Of a stretch of 64,000 nucleotides of DNA, positions 52,995 through 63,654 are shown piece after piece; the stretch's first letter is position 1, and each line of letters starts with the position of its first letter. The stretch lies in contig JBBPHT010000008.1 of NCBI GenBank assembly GCA_038021145.1, positions 186,001 through 250,000 of the forward strand, in the 5' to 3' direction. This DNA comes from Phyllosticta citriasiana. Its lineage: Eukaryota > Ascomycota > Dothideomycetes > Botryosphaeriales > Phyllostictaceae. Both the position numbers and the translations under genes were made by a program. The notes beneath the pieces are model-generated. The model was given only the letters and a program-made list of their open reading frames with translations. It was not told the DNA's origin and ran no database searches.

Positions 52995-53835
52995 GTGAAG
53001 TGAGCATATGGACAGGTGCGTAGATTTGAGTTTGGATTGTTTGAGAGATGCGGAGGCTGACTGCTTGGGTGACGTACAGGTAGGGCATAGGAGGGGTCTT
53101 CTACGTGTGCATTGATTGGGGAACCAGACAGACAGACAGGTAGACAGACAGGAAGGAAGATAGAGGGATCGACAGAGAGAATAGAGGATGGAGTGGGGTG
53201 TAATGACCACTGCCGACTAGCTAAAAGAATGACTTCAACGACCGCGATTGCTCTTAGAAAAAAACATTAGAAGCCAGGCCCAAGGGTCATGTACTGGTAG
53301 AGGCCGGCCAAAGGTGGACGAGTACTGTTCGATGTGGGATAACGTTACATATGTTGTTGACGGGACAACTCGAGGTATCCAAAGTTGTGAGGATGTCAGT
53401 CTAATCTAAGTCTTTGAAAGAATATGGGGCATACTTTCAGATTCTTGAATGGCCCTAGACCTACCACCCTTGTTTAGTACCCTGATGCTGTGGCTTGGCT
53501 TGCCCTCGATGTAAATGAGGCATTTTTGCAGTGCATTAAGATCATGTCAACCCTCGCTCAACTTCCCAGAAATCCAAGCAGTGGCCACGTGTTTCGATAG
53601 TCGTGAAATTCGTATGTACTTGCTAAATGCAATTATCAAGTCTCCGGCCGCCCACGCAGAAAGTCCCGAGCGGCATGAAAAGTGTGTCAGCATGCAGAGA
53701 GCCTATCTCGAGGCCAGAAACCACCCGCAGCCGCCTGAACAACAGGCAAAAGTATGACCATGAACGCCAAACCGTGATAACGCCAGCCATGCTCTCTAAA
53801 CCTCTCGCGCCCCTGGGCACCTCATCGCGGGACCC
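52995..53835. other. Spacer before TRS31
   Basis: This 841-nt region has no recognised gene. It holds a GACA/ACAG run at about 53128-53150 and the 3' flank of TRS31. Confidence 0.55.
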
Positions 53836-54599
53836 TCACCTCCCGTGCTCCAACAACTCCTCCCTCTCAATGACCCTCTCGTCAAACTTGATGAGGAAGA
53901 TGGTCTTGCTGGGCCACATGTCCTTGCCGGCCTCGCCAGGCGCCGCCGCCCCTTCTTCTGCCCAGTGCGCCGTGACCCCCTTGGTGGGAAAGCCGGCGCC
54001 GTCGCACACGCCCTCGACGATGCCCGCCACAAACGCCGCCACGTTGAGGCTGCTCATTTCCCGCGGCGTGCTCACGTACTCGACCACCAGCGGCGCGTTG
54101 TCCGTTATCATGTAGTCCGTGACCGACGACGTCGACCGCTCGAGCGCGTCTGCCGGCCGGTTGAACAGGTGTTTCCACAGCGTCGTCGTGATGAATTGGA
54201 GCAGCGGTAGGATGCGCGTCGGGCGCGTGGGATTGGGGTTTGCGGTGAGCGAGGACGGCGAGCGGGCAGAGAGGAGGTCGAGAAGCTTGAGGCCAAGGTT
54301 GTAGCCCTGCGAGTTGAGTCTGCGGGCGTCAGAGGTGTTTGACGAGAAATGGTGAGAGAGCTTTACTTCTTTTCGAGGTCCGCGATGCCAGTCACTTTTC
54401 TCTGGGCGTACGAAATCATCTCCACGAAGAGGTAGGCAAAGGCAGCGCGACTGAGCTCCGCATTCTTGCTCCTTCCCAGGTTCCGATCGTAGATGGTTTT
54501 GCGATTCGATGGATAGCGGAAGCCCGTGGTCATGGAGCGCTGCTGCTGCTGCTGAAGCCCGGCATTTTGGGCACCTTTGTATGATTGGGAGGAGCTCAT
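53836..54599 (-). CDS. TRS31: TRAPP complex subunit TRS31 (TRAPPC5)
   Basis: Two exons, 54367-54599 and 53836-54319, join in phase to give 238 residues. TRS31 is a core subunit of the TRAPP complexes, which act as exchange factors for the Rab GTPase Ypt1 and tether vesicles at the Golgi. After a Gln-rich leader (LQQQQQRS), the Bet3/Trs31/Trs33 fold starts at TIYDRNLGRSKNAELSRAAF. It continues with YLFVEMISYAQRKVTGIADL, the intron junction within KKLNSQGYNLGLKLLDLL, then TTTLWKHLFNRPADALERS and MSSLNVAAFVAGIVEGVC. These are typical TRS31 blocks rather than BET3 or TRS33. The C-terminus has a Gly/Ala-rich loop before the terminal strand TIFLIKFDERVIEREELL. The start is ATG 54599. The intron is 47 nt. 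Confidence 0.93.
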
Positions 54600-54856
54600 G
54601 GTTGTGGAGTGGGCATGTGGTTGAGGCAAGCTCCGAGCCAGGAATCGTCGTCTCGGTTGGTTCCCACACCGGCAACCAATTTTCACCCCGCAATGCACCT
54701 CCACACCAGCGCATTCTTCAACATCTCGCATCAGAGCCGCCCAGGGTATGTATGTAATACTCATAAATCTGCTATATTTTCTTGCTTTTAAGGCCTTTAC
54801 GCCCCGCTCCCAAATTTCAAACAAAGCACCTTCGCTCCGTATGACTGTCCCTCAAA
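54600..54856. other. TRS31 promoter / SWD2 3' flank
   Basis: This 257-nt spacer between two minus-strand genes shows nothing notable. Confidence 0.5.
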
Positions 54857-55982
54857 TTATGCAGCATCAGGATCTGGCAACCACATCAGGAAGTCCTTGT
54901 CCGCCGAGCACAGCAAATTCATTCGCTGATTGTAGCCCACAATGGCGGCCTTTCCGCGGCCTGGAAGGTCTGTAAAAGGCCTCAGGATTCGGTCTGCCGG
55001 CTGTCTGGAGTGAATATCCCAGACGAGCAATTCGTCGCTGCCGCAACCACCAATTACGTACTGACCATCAGGCGAGACACAGAGATCGCCCTGCCCAGCA
55101 ACCGATTCTGGAGACGAATATTCGCCAGCGGCACGGCGTCCAGAGGGACCCGAGTCCCGCGCCAAAAAGTATGTCAGAGTGCCTTCAAACGCATCTAGCA
55201 CAAAATGACCAACGCCAGTGGTGCCCAGCACCAAATGCTTGCCGTCGTTGGTAAACTCCAATTTGGACCAATTGTGTCCTCCTGCTCCAGGGGTGTATTG
55301 CTGCTCAATGTCGCGAAGGTCAAAAGTAGCAAAGGGTGCCTTGTCAAAGTTGCGAAGATCGTAGAGAAGAATGCTTTGTGTCGGGGGAGAAGCAATGGCA
55401 AGGACGCTGGCTGAAGGATCGTACGCCGCTAGGTATGGCGCGTGCAGTTTCAAGAGACCTTGAGCATGCGGAGAGTTGAGCGCCCACAAACGAACGGTAT
55501 TGTCGGTGGAGCAGGAGACGAAGGTGTCGTTGGAAGGGTTCAAGGAGAGGCAGGTGACGGTGTCGGTGTGGCCCTTGAAGTAGCGGATGAAGGAGTTGTC
55601 GTGAGAGGAGAGGTAGCGAATGCCGTCGTCGACCTTTGTGCTGGCGTAGATGATGCTCTGGGCATGATGGGTGAAGCGAGCCAGGTGAACGCCATACTTT
55701 TGACTCCTCAGCTCCTTGGCGTGTTTGCCTTCCTTGCAGTTGTAGATTTGCAGCGTGTCGTCGTCGCGTGCAACCACGGCGAGCTCTCCCGAGTCGTCAA
55801 AGTCGAGCGAGGTCACCGACGTCTTGGGGCTCTCTGCGCGAAAGACCTGTCTGGTTAGCACAAGGTCGCAGATGGAAACGGGCTGGCGGCCATACTTTGG
55901 TGGGACGGAAGGACGCGACAACTTCGCTGACCTTTTGCGTCTGCGGAGCTCCGCCGGGAGCGGAGGATGCGCCAGCGGCCAT
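54857..55982 (-). CDS. SWD2: WD40 protein SWD2 (COMPASS / cleavage-polyadenylation factor)
   Basis: Two exons, 55896-55982 and 54857-55846, join in phase to give 358 residues. SWD2 is a WD40 propeller shared by the Set1/COMPASS H3K4 methyltransferase and, in yeast, the cleavage and polyadenylation factor. The N-terminus KVSEVVASFRPTKVFRAESP leads into WD repeats: TSLDFDDSGELAVVARDDDT, the FIRYFKGHTDTVTCLSLNP block with STDNTVRLWAL, and near the end LCVSPDGQYVIGGCGSDELLVWDI. The FRPTKVF opening and the order of blades match SWD2/WDR82 rather than other WD40 proteins. The protein is close to the usual length (~330-350). It shares a 450-nt divergent upstream region with OAC1. Confidence 0.92.
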
Positions 55983-56432
55983 GATGAGTGTGGCGTCAAA
56001 AAGTTCAGATCATGACGGAGACTAGGCGACCGCGTGGTGGAGCAGGGTGGACGCGTTCAGCGGAAAAGAATTGGAAAGGTCCAGGGCAGTGAGTGAGGTC
56101 AGTTGTTGCGACGGGAATGACCTCACGGCCGCAGTTGCCAGGTGATCTGCAGCAACGATTCTGCAGCAGCTCACCGCCCGGCCCGCCGCTTGCCGAGCTG
56201 CTCCGACATCGGCAAATGCAGGGACATGGACCCCAGGAAACAGTCCAGGCCCGCTCCGCTGTCACTGATCCTCTCACCAGCACCTATTTGGTAATCCATT
56301 CAATTGAATATTGACCGCCGCCCTGTCGCCGTCATCTCTTCCCCTACTTATTCCCGCTCTCTCGCCGGAGGACAGCCTGACGCGTAAAGTTCATCCAGTT
56401 CTCCGGCGCAGAGCATTCAACTGTTCTGAGCC
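55983..56432. promoter_or_regulatory. Divergent promoter SWD2 / OAC1
   Basis: This 450-nt spacer lies between the SWD2 start (-) and the OAC1 start (+); both promoters must sit here. I see no TATA element or coding frame. Confidence 0.5.
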
Positions 56433-57570
56433 ATGTCGACAACTGCTGGGTAAGCGCCTGCGCGCCCGACCACGACGTCCTTCGACGCCCGGCTGATGAC
56501 TCCAGGTCTTTCATAGCTGGCGGTATTGCCGCATGCGGTGCCGTCACCGTCACCCACAGCTTCGAGACGGTCAAGATTCGGTGCGCCCTGTCCTATGCCC
56601 GCCGCCGCCGATAGAGGAGCTGACGAGCTCCAACAGCCTACAATTGCAGGGAGAGCTGCAAGCCAAAAAGGATGCCCCCAAGATGTACCGCGGCGTCTTG
56701 CACGGAATCTCCGTCATTTTGAAGAATGAAGGACCCAAGGGACTCTTTCGCGGAATCAATTGCGCCGTGAGTTGACCGTCGCACTAGACGCTCCGGCAGC
56801 TGACGGAATCCACACAGTACATATACCAGATTTTGTTGAACGGATGTCGGTTAGGCTTCTATGAGCCTATCCGTGGGACCCTTACCCATTTGCTCTACCA
56901 GGACCCAAAGTACCAATCCTTTGGCATCAACATCTTTTCTGGAGCATCCTCCGGTATCCTAGGCGCAGCAGCCGGCTCGCCCTTCTTCCTCATCAAGACC
57001 CGCTTGCAATCCTATTCTCCCTTCTTGCCTGTGGGAACACAGCACAGGTATAGAAATGCTTGGGATGGTATGAAGCAGATTTACGGACACGAGGGAGTGA
57101 AGGGTCTGTACCGCGGAGTTGGGCCCGCCATGGTTCGGACAGGCTTTGGTAGCTCTGTCCAGCTCCCAACCTACTTTTTCACCAAGCGGCGTCTAGTGAG
57201 GCATCTGGGCATGGAAGAAGGCCCGGCCCTCCACCTTGCCAGTAGCACTGCATCCGGCTTCGTTGTGTGTTGCGTCATGCATCCCCCAGACACTGTCATG
57301 AGCCGCATGTACAACCAGACGGGCAATCTCTACAGTGGCGCTTTCGATTGCCTGTTCAGAACTGTCAAGACGGAAGGTCTCCTAGCTGTGTACAAGGGCT
57401 TCTTTGCCCACTTGGCCAGAATCCTTCCTCACACGGTCAGTCACCTTGCTCGGCAGACCGGACCCTTTCACTGACGCTTGTTACAGATACTGACTTTGAG
57501 TTTGGCCGAGCAAACCAACAAGGTCATGCGGAAAATCGAGGCTCGTTATTTCTTAAAGGATGGAGCATAG
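56433..57570 (+). CDS. OAC1: Mitochondrial oxaloacetate carrier OAC1
   Basis: Five exons, 56433-56449, 56506-56580, 56637-56766, 56818-57435 and 57487-57570, sum to 307 residues; yeast Oac1 has 324. A mitochondrial inner-membrane carrier that moves oxaloacetate, sulfate and, in yeast, isopropylmalate. The N-terminal repeat reads SFIAGGIAACGAVTVTHSFE then TVKIR and LQLQGELQAK. The second has GSPFFLIKTRLQS and the third HPPDTVMSRMYNQ, each in the place of the mitochondrial-carrier PX(D/E)XX(K/R) signature. YIYQILLNGCRLGFYEPIR and YRNAWDGMKQIYGHEGVKGLYRG are typical Oac1 blocks. In the first repeat Pro is replaced by Ser (HSFETVK), a variation apparently shared with other filamentous fungi. Exon 1 has only 17 nt. 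Confidence 0.93.
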
Positions 57571-58304
57571 AATCTACCTAAAAGCCGCACTGCCGGGCGG
57601 CCAATAGAGCAATTGGTTTTTGGATTACGCTTTCCATGACTGGATGAGGTGGGTTGTTAATGATACCCCAGACCATCATTTTTGCTATTTACGGTGGCTG
57701 CAAATGCTTGTTTCCCCTGAGCTGAAGAGCAATGCTGCCCGGCTGCTAGGAATTGTATGGAAAAAGTTTTTTCTGAATTGCTTTTCGACATTTACTTTTC
57801 TTTGCGCCAGCTCGCGTTTGATCACACAGCACGTCCAACGAGCATCAAGCGCGAACTGTTCCGTCCAACGTCAGCTTTCCCGAGCCGGGATCGCCCATGC
57901 CCAGAAACTCTCTTGAGTGGTCGAAAAGGTTGCGCCAGCAGCGGTTGCGCGCCGGTCCAGCTGGCGTGTTCCCCGCATCTTCAGCATCAAGCTTCTCCGC
58001 GACCAGCTTAGCTGCAAGGGCCGGGGATGTGCCACCTGACAGCCATGAGTATAGAGCCTCGCCACACTGCCACTATGCTTGAGAAGAGCATCCTGTTTCC
58101 TTTGCTCCCTCATCTCATTGTTCCCTATCTATCCCACTAAATCTCGTCATCTCATATATTTTCTCTTCCAAGTCTGCCTTCTCTCCTGTTGAATTGCGGC
58201 TCTACGTGCTGCAGGAATGACTCTACTTCTCGCCACCATCCAATGCAAGAGCTCTCGTGACATAGCTCGACGTTGATGTAGCGAAGTCCCACCAGAGAAC
58301 AATC
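57571..58304. other. Spacer OAC1 / hypothetical
   Basis: This 734-nt region between two plus-strand genes contains no recognised gene. A CT-rich stretch at about 58090-58190 probably belongs to the next promoter. Confidence 0.55.
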
Positions 58305-59726
58305 ATGTCTACATCCTCGGCGTCACCGTCCATGGTGTTTACATTCGGAATTCATCAATCAACTACACCATTCGTCTTCTCCTGCGAGATTGACACTTCA
58401 TCCACACCTTTCCGCAAGCGCGCTCTTTCAGACCCGTCACCCAGCGGTCCCACTCGCAAGAAACGGCGCCTCCGTCTGTCCCTGACGACATCGCCCCTCT
58501 CGCTCCCCTTCTCCACACCACGCGCCCCGTCCCAACCCGACCGCACCAGCATTCGCAACCGCAGCAGCAACGCCGTCTTCGCCCTCGGACCATCACAGCG
58601 TGTCCTACCACGGCTATCGCCATCCGTCTCCGCCTCTCTAGCACCGTCGTCGTCGTCGTCGTCATGCTCACTCCTTCGCAGAGCCGCCGTGCTCAACCGC
58701 GTCCAGCAGCGCGTCGACGCGGCATGCCAGCGCAACCCCAATCTGCGCTGGGAAAAGGAGCAGCGGCGGGAGCGCGAGATGCTGCTCAAAGAGCGCGTCG
58801 AGATGCAGCGGATGGCGGCGCTAAAGGACGGCGCCGGCCTGCTGAGCTCCGTCACGTCGACCCGGCCGGTGGCGAGTCCAGCGCCGGCCGCTACTGTGCA
58901 ATATCTGGGCCCGTGTCAACGAGCAACTGCTGCGAGGCACGGCGTCGACGATTGTGGAAGCCCCCACGATGGCTGTGACGTTGGCAGCGTGGAGGACGGG
59001 GTCGAGGAGGAGACGAACGCCGCCGCCGCTGCTGCAACGCTGTCGTGTTGCTTCAGCAACAGCAGCAGCAGCAGCATCAAGAACAGTTACCCGACGCCGC
59101 CGCCTAGCGCCGTCGGGCTGAGCAACTACGACGCGCTGGACTCGGAGGAGCACGGAGCCGAAGAAGACGAAAAGGACGACGGTGGTGTACCACCGCAGCA
59201 GCATCAGCAACAATCAAACGAGGCGTTCCATCACAGCGACGAGCCACCAGTCGTCGACGAGGGCATGCGCGACATTTTCGACTTCCTCACGCCGCCGGCG
59301 CTGCACCAGAGCTTCCTGTCGGACTTTGACGGCGAAGCCGAAGCCGAAGCGGACCGCGGCGTAGGTGACCTTTCTCATTCGCCTCCTGATTCCATCCCCG
59401 TCCAGGTCCCTGTCCAAATCCATGCCCACCCGAACAACGACGACAACAACGATGGCATCGACGCAGACGACGATCCCACGGCGACGAATCCACCACAAAC
59501 AACACCATCACAGTGCCAAGCTCCTGCGGTCGCGACGCCGACGCCGTCGCCTGCGTGGGCGCCGCGTGTCTGGCGCGCCTCTTTGTATCGCTGCCACCAT
59601 TATCACTTGCATCACTCGCACTACCACTACCACTTGCGTGATCGCCATGGCCATGGGCATGGACAAGAGCGACAGCATTACTGTGCGATGGCGGCGGCGT
59701 TTGTTGCGGTGCCGCGTGCTCATTAG
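58305..59726 (+). CDS. Hypothetical nuclear-looking protein
   Basis: Open frame of 473 residues. The N-terminal part looks conserved: TSSTPFRKRALSDPSPSGP, then TRKKRRLRLSL (a clear basic nuclear-localisation-like cluster), PFSTPRAPS, and SLLRRAAVLNRVQQRV, followed by a charged helical block with WEKEQRREREMLLKERVEM. I recall this arrangement from an uncharacterised Pezizomycotina family, but no function is known to me. The remainder is low complexity (Ser, Gln, Asp, His-rich) except for MRDIFDFLTPPALHQSFLSD near 345, a short acidic-hydrophobic motif that could be a protein-interaction site. The terminal ~70 residues are His/Cys-rich and look unlike a protein core, so the true end may lie elsewhere, for example after an unrecognised intron. 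Confidence 0.6.
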   Translation: MSTSSASPSMVFTFGIHQSTTPFVFSCEIDTSSTPFRKRALSDPSPSGPTRKKRRLRLSLTTSPLSLPFSTPRAPSQPDRTSIRNRSSNAVFALGPSQRVLPRLSPSVSASLAPSSSSSSCSLLRRAAVLNRVQQRVDAACQRNPNLRWEKEQRREREMLLKERVEMQRMAALKDGAGLLSSVTSTRPVASPAPAATVQYLGPCQRATAARHGVDDCGSPHDGCDVGSVEDGVEEETNAAAAAATLSCCFSNSSSSSIKNSYPTPPPSAVGLSNYDALDSEEHGAEEDEKDDGGVPPQQHQQQSNEAFHHSDEPPVVDEGMRDIFDFLTPPALHQSFLSDFDGEAEAEADRGVGDLSHSPPDSIPVQVPVQIHAHPNNDDNNDGIDADDDPTATNPPQTTPSQCQAPAVATPTPSPAWAPRVWRASLYRCHHYHLHHSHYHYHLRDRHGHGHGQERQHYCAMAAAFVAVPRAH

Positions 59727-60154
59727 GTGCGCGACGACGAGGGAAAGAGAAAAAGGGGGGTTTGTTGCTCGCTTGCAGTTTTCTGTATGTGTTTTGTGTA
59801 TGTAGGTATGTATGTGTACTGTGTATTGTAGTTGTACGTACGGGTACAGCTGTTTGAATTGTGGGTGATGTGGGTGGGCTGAGAGAGAGCAACGATGGCA
59901 CGTTGTTTGGTCGTTGATATTTTTCGTCTCATTTCTGAGGAGAGAGTGTTGGACTGATGTGAGCAATACACGAGGTTCAAGGGGTGAAGAATAACACGGA
60001 TGATGGAATATACATGGGAAGATGAGGCGTCGGCGGCTGCCTGCTCCTGAAATAAATGAAATAATATCAAGCACACACGCTCTTGACGTTCACAGAATGT
60101 GTTGTTCCAATTCTTGATACTTTGTGCTCTTGATCTGCTCTGTACAATAAATGC
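59727..60154. other. Spacer between convergent genes
   Basis: This 428-nt region lies between the hypothetical gene (+) and HIBCH (-). I see a TATG/GTAT run at about 59802-59835 but no gene. Confidence 0.55.
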
Positions 60155-61733
60155 TCATCTTTCCGTCTCCGGCATCATGCTCCTCCGCTCCAACACTTCG
60201 CTCACCTTCCCGCGAACACCAAACTTGTGGTTCGTCTTCGCCAGCATAGCCCTGAGGCACTGCTGGTCACTATCGTGCTTCTTCCTCTCCTCCAAAATAT
60301 CCTTTTCACGCGGCAGGCCCAGCCACGCGTGAGGATACTCAACGTAGTTCGGAGCCTCGTCATTGAGCAGCTTCAGCTGCGGCTGGTTGGGGAAATCGAA
60401 GAACTTGACAATATGTTCCTCGGTGAGATCCGAGATTTGATCAGGCTGCCACGACGGACGTTCCCTGGACTTGCGCACCAGCTTTGCCGAGACGCCTTCG
60501 ATGAAGTCGGGGTGCTCCATGAATCGGGACGCGATGAAGTGCTCGCGCTCAAACGTGTCGGCGATGCCCCACCGCTGGCTTAATCGGAGCTGCGCAAATG
60601 TCACGGCCAGAGAGGTCGGCGAGCGCTCTTCCATCGTTGCCAGTGTTTGGTTTGCCCACTTGGCGACTTCGGGGTCACTTGACTGACTAATCCGACGAAG
60701 CTGGTCAATAATTTCTTGGAGACCGCCCATTTTGGGCCCAAAAGCTAGGTCAATGGCGATGCGGATGTTGCCAGAGTGTTTCGGTCTCGGCAGCTCAGAT
60801 TCGGTCACGTATTCCTCGACGGTGTTGTTGATGATGTGGTAGCGCTCTTCATTGGTGGCGTAGTCTTTGAAAATCAGCTCGCCCAGACGGCCCTCGAGAT
60901 CAGGGAGTTGGGCCGAGTGGATGTAGTGCGTTGCAACGCCGTGGGATCTGGCGAAGTTAGTGCGAACATGGGATGGGGACTGGAGACGCTCACAAACAAT
61001 CAAAGCCGTTCAGCGTCTGGCTTGTGAGGGCGAGATACATTCCCATACCTCCGTCCATCTTAGGGAGAAAGAAGCTCGCGCCAACGTCCGGGAAGAATCC
61101 AATGCTCGTTTCCGGCATGGCAAAGATGGTGTTTTCGGTAGCGATGCGGAAGGGCGCGTGGATGCTCAGTCCGACTCCGCCACCCATGGTGATGCCATCC
61201 ATAAAGGACATGTACGGTTTCGAGTAGGTGGCGATGAGGTGGTCGAGCTTGTATTCGAGCGCAAAGTAGTCCTTTGACTTTTGCTGGCCCTCTTCACCCT
61301 CGCTGTTTTGGTTGGCCAACGCTGCAACGTCACCTCCGGCGCACAATGCCCGCCCCTTGCCCTTGACAATTACGACGTTGGCCATTTGAGACTTGCTCCA
61401 TTCTTGCAATCTGGGAATAATCTTGCGGGCCATTGAGCCATTCAGCGAGTTAAGTTTCTTTGGTCGGTTGAGCTCGATTGTGCGCACGCCGTAGTTTTTG
61501 TCGAACAGAACATCGTCAGGGTCGTCTTCGAGATTCGGTTTCAGGAGAGGGTCCTCGGACTGCCCCATGGTGGAGAACTATGGAGCGAGTTAGCTCTGCG
61601 AAGACTCGGCGGGGAGCTTCATTCGTACGGATCTCGTAATCTTCGCTCTCAACGGCATAGCGGTAGAAGGCCAGGTCCGCAAGCTACAGCTTGACGGAGG
61701 AAAGGCGCGTCTTGAGCAGGCTCGGAGAAACAT
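60155..61733 (-). CDS. 3-hydroxyisobutyryl-CoA hydrolase, mitochondrial (crotonase family)
   Basis: Three exons, 61629-61733, 60994-61577 and 60155-60947, join in phase to give 493 residues. The enzyme hydrolyses 3-hydroxyisobutyryl-CoA in mitochondrial valine breakdown. The N-terminus (MFLRACSRRAFPPSS, then MPLRAKITRSFSTMG) is Arg/Ser-rich without acids and fits a mitochondrial presequence. The crotonase domain follows: VRTIELNRPKKLNSLNGSM, the oxyanion-hole loop GRALCAGGDVAAL, SFMDGITMGGGVGLSIHA (second oxyanion Gly) and FAMPETSIGFFPDVGASFFL, where the Glu and Asp are the catalytic pair of this subfamily. The C-terminal half is the HIBCH-specific extension (PEVAKWANQTLATMEERSP, LRLSQRWGIADTFEREHFI). 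An in-frame ATG at 61658 is an alternative start. It is divergent from TUF1. Confidence 0.92.
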
Positions 61734-62136
61734 GTATGCTGGTGTTGACGGAGGACGAGATGTGGCAGACGGGCTGCTGGAAGCGGGACCTCGGGTATTC
61801 GGTAGGCGTGTAGTGTCAACGAAGACCAGTGCGCGCGCCGGTACTGGGAAAGATGCAAGCGATTGGAGACGAAGCGTCAACTAAGAGCTCCGTCTGTCAG
61901 AGGCGTTTTCTTCTTGTGGAATTGAGGACGTTGGATGGGTGGTACCGGCGGTGGATTATTCTCCGCATCTCTTCCGTCGCCGTGGCTCCAAGGAATCACG
62001 TGTCGCGATCGCGCTAAGAAATTGTCGAACAGTGCCACCTAACTGACCTCAACGACAGCGTCTTGCATCTCCGTCCTCCAATTCTCCGCTCCTTCACCGG
62101 CAAGCTCAAGGCATTGCGGCCATCGCCATTGCAACC
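61734..62136. promoter_or_regulatory. Divergent promoter HIBCH / TUF1
   Basis: This 403-nt region lies between the divergent starts of two nuclear-encoded mitochondrial genes. I see no TATA element. The TUF1-proximal 100 nt are CT-rich. Shared regulation of the two is a possibility only. Confidence 0.45.
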
Positions 62137-63654
62137 ATGTCGGCCTTTGCTCGTACCTTTATGCGCTCTTCCCGCGCCGCCCTGCGCGTGCGCTCTGGCG
62201 TCAACCCGCTCCAGTCGACTCTGGGCCTGAACGGATCGTCGCAGTTCGTCAGGAACTACGCCGCCGCCTTTGAGCGTAACAAGCCGCACGTTAACATTGG
62301 TGCGTAATTGACTCGAATCTGAGCCATGCCTAGATGCTGATTTCGTCTCAGGTACCATTGGTCACGTCGATCACGGCAAGGTACTCGACCTCCAAAGCTA
62401 TTCATGAGCTAGCTCTGACAACACCAGACTACCCTGACTGCCGCCATCACCAAGCGCCAGGCTGAAAAGGGATACGCAAACTTCCTCGAGTACGGTGCCA
62501 TTGACAAGGCCCCCGAGGAGCGCAAGCGTGGTATCACCATTGCAACCGCCCACATCGAGTACCAAACCGACAACCGCCATTATGCCCACGTCGACTGTCC
62601 CGGTCACGCCGATTACATCAAGAACATGATTACTGGTGCTGCCAACATGGATGGTGCCATCATCGTCGTCGCTGCTTCGGATGGTCAAATGTAGGTGGCA
62701 AAAGAGCTCATTGTGGACATATTTTGACAAGCGCAGGCCTCAGACTCGCGAGCACTTGCTGCTCGCCCGCCAGGTCGGTGTCCAGAAGATTGTCGTTTAC
62801 GTGAACAAGGTCGACGCTGTCGAGGACAAGGAAATGTTGGAGCTCGTCGAGATGGAAATGAGGGAGCTGCTCAGCACCTACGGCTTCGACGGTGACGAAA
62901 CCCCCATCATCATGGGCTCGGCTCTTTGCGCTTTGGAGGGCAAGGAACCCGAGATTGGCGTCCAGTCGATTGACAAGCTGCTCGAGTCCGTCGACACTTG
63001 GATCCCCACCCCCGAGCGCGCCCTCGACAAGCCCTTCCTCATGGCCGTCGAGGACGTCTTCTCCATTGCTGGCCGTGGTACCGTCGTCTCTGGTCGTGTC
63101 TCGCGTGGTGTCTTGAAGAGAGACCAGGAAATCGAGCTCGTTGGAAAGAACAAGACTCCCATCAAGACCAAGGTCACCGACATTGAGACCTTCAGGAAGG
63201 CTTGCGAGCAGTCCCAAGCCGGTGACAACTCTGGTCTTCTTCTCCGTGGTGTCAAGCGTGACGACGTCAGGCGCGGTATGGTCGTTGCCGCCCCCGGCAC
63301 TGTTAAGGCCCACACCAAGTTCCTCGCATCTCTCTATGTCCTCACCAAGGAGGAGGGTGGCCGTCACACTGGCTTCCACAGTAACTACCGTCCCCAAGTT
63401 TTCATTCGCACAGCTGGTAGGTTTCAGTCCTCTCAAAAGCACTCGCAACTCACTAACGTCATGTAGACGAATCTGCGTGCCTGACCTGGCCTGAAGACTT
63501 TGCCGAGCAGGACAAGATGATTATGCCTGGCGACAACGTCGAGATGGTCTGCGAGGTCCACCACCCTGCCTGTGTCGAAATAGGGCAGCGTTTCAACGTC
63601 CGTGAAGGTGGCCGCACTGTCGCAACTGGCCTTATTACTCGCATCATGGAATAA
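62137..63654 (+). CDS. TUF1: Mitochondrial translation elongation factor Tu
   Basis: Five exons, 62137-62299, 62352-62380, 62428-62690, 62737-63416 and 63467-63654, join in phase to give 440 residues. EF-Tu delivers aminoacyl-tRNA to the mitochondrial ribosome using GTP. The N-terminal ~47 residues are a Ser/Arg-rich mitochondrial presequence ending SSQFVRNYAAAFERNKPHVN. The GTPase domain has G1 GHVDHGK (about 57-63), switch I KRGITIATAHIEYQ, G3 DCPGHADY, and G4 NKVD. Domains 2 and 3 follow (GRGTVVSGRVSRG, RGMVVAAPG, YRPQVFIRTADE), ending REGGRTVATGLITRIME. Exon 2 has only 29 nt and encodes the P-loop. All GTPase motifs are intact. Domain order and length match mitochondrial EF-Tu, not the cytosolic EF-1alpha. 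Confidence 0.97.
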
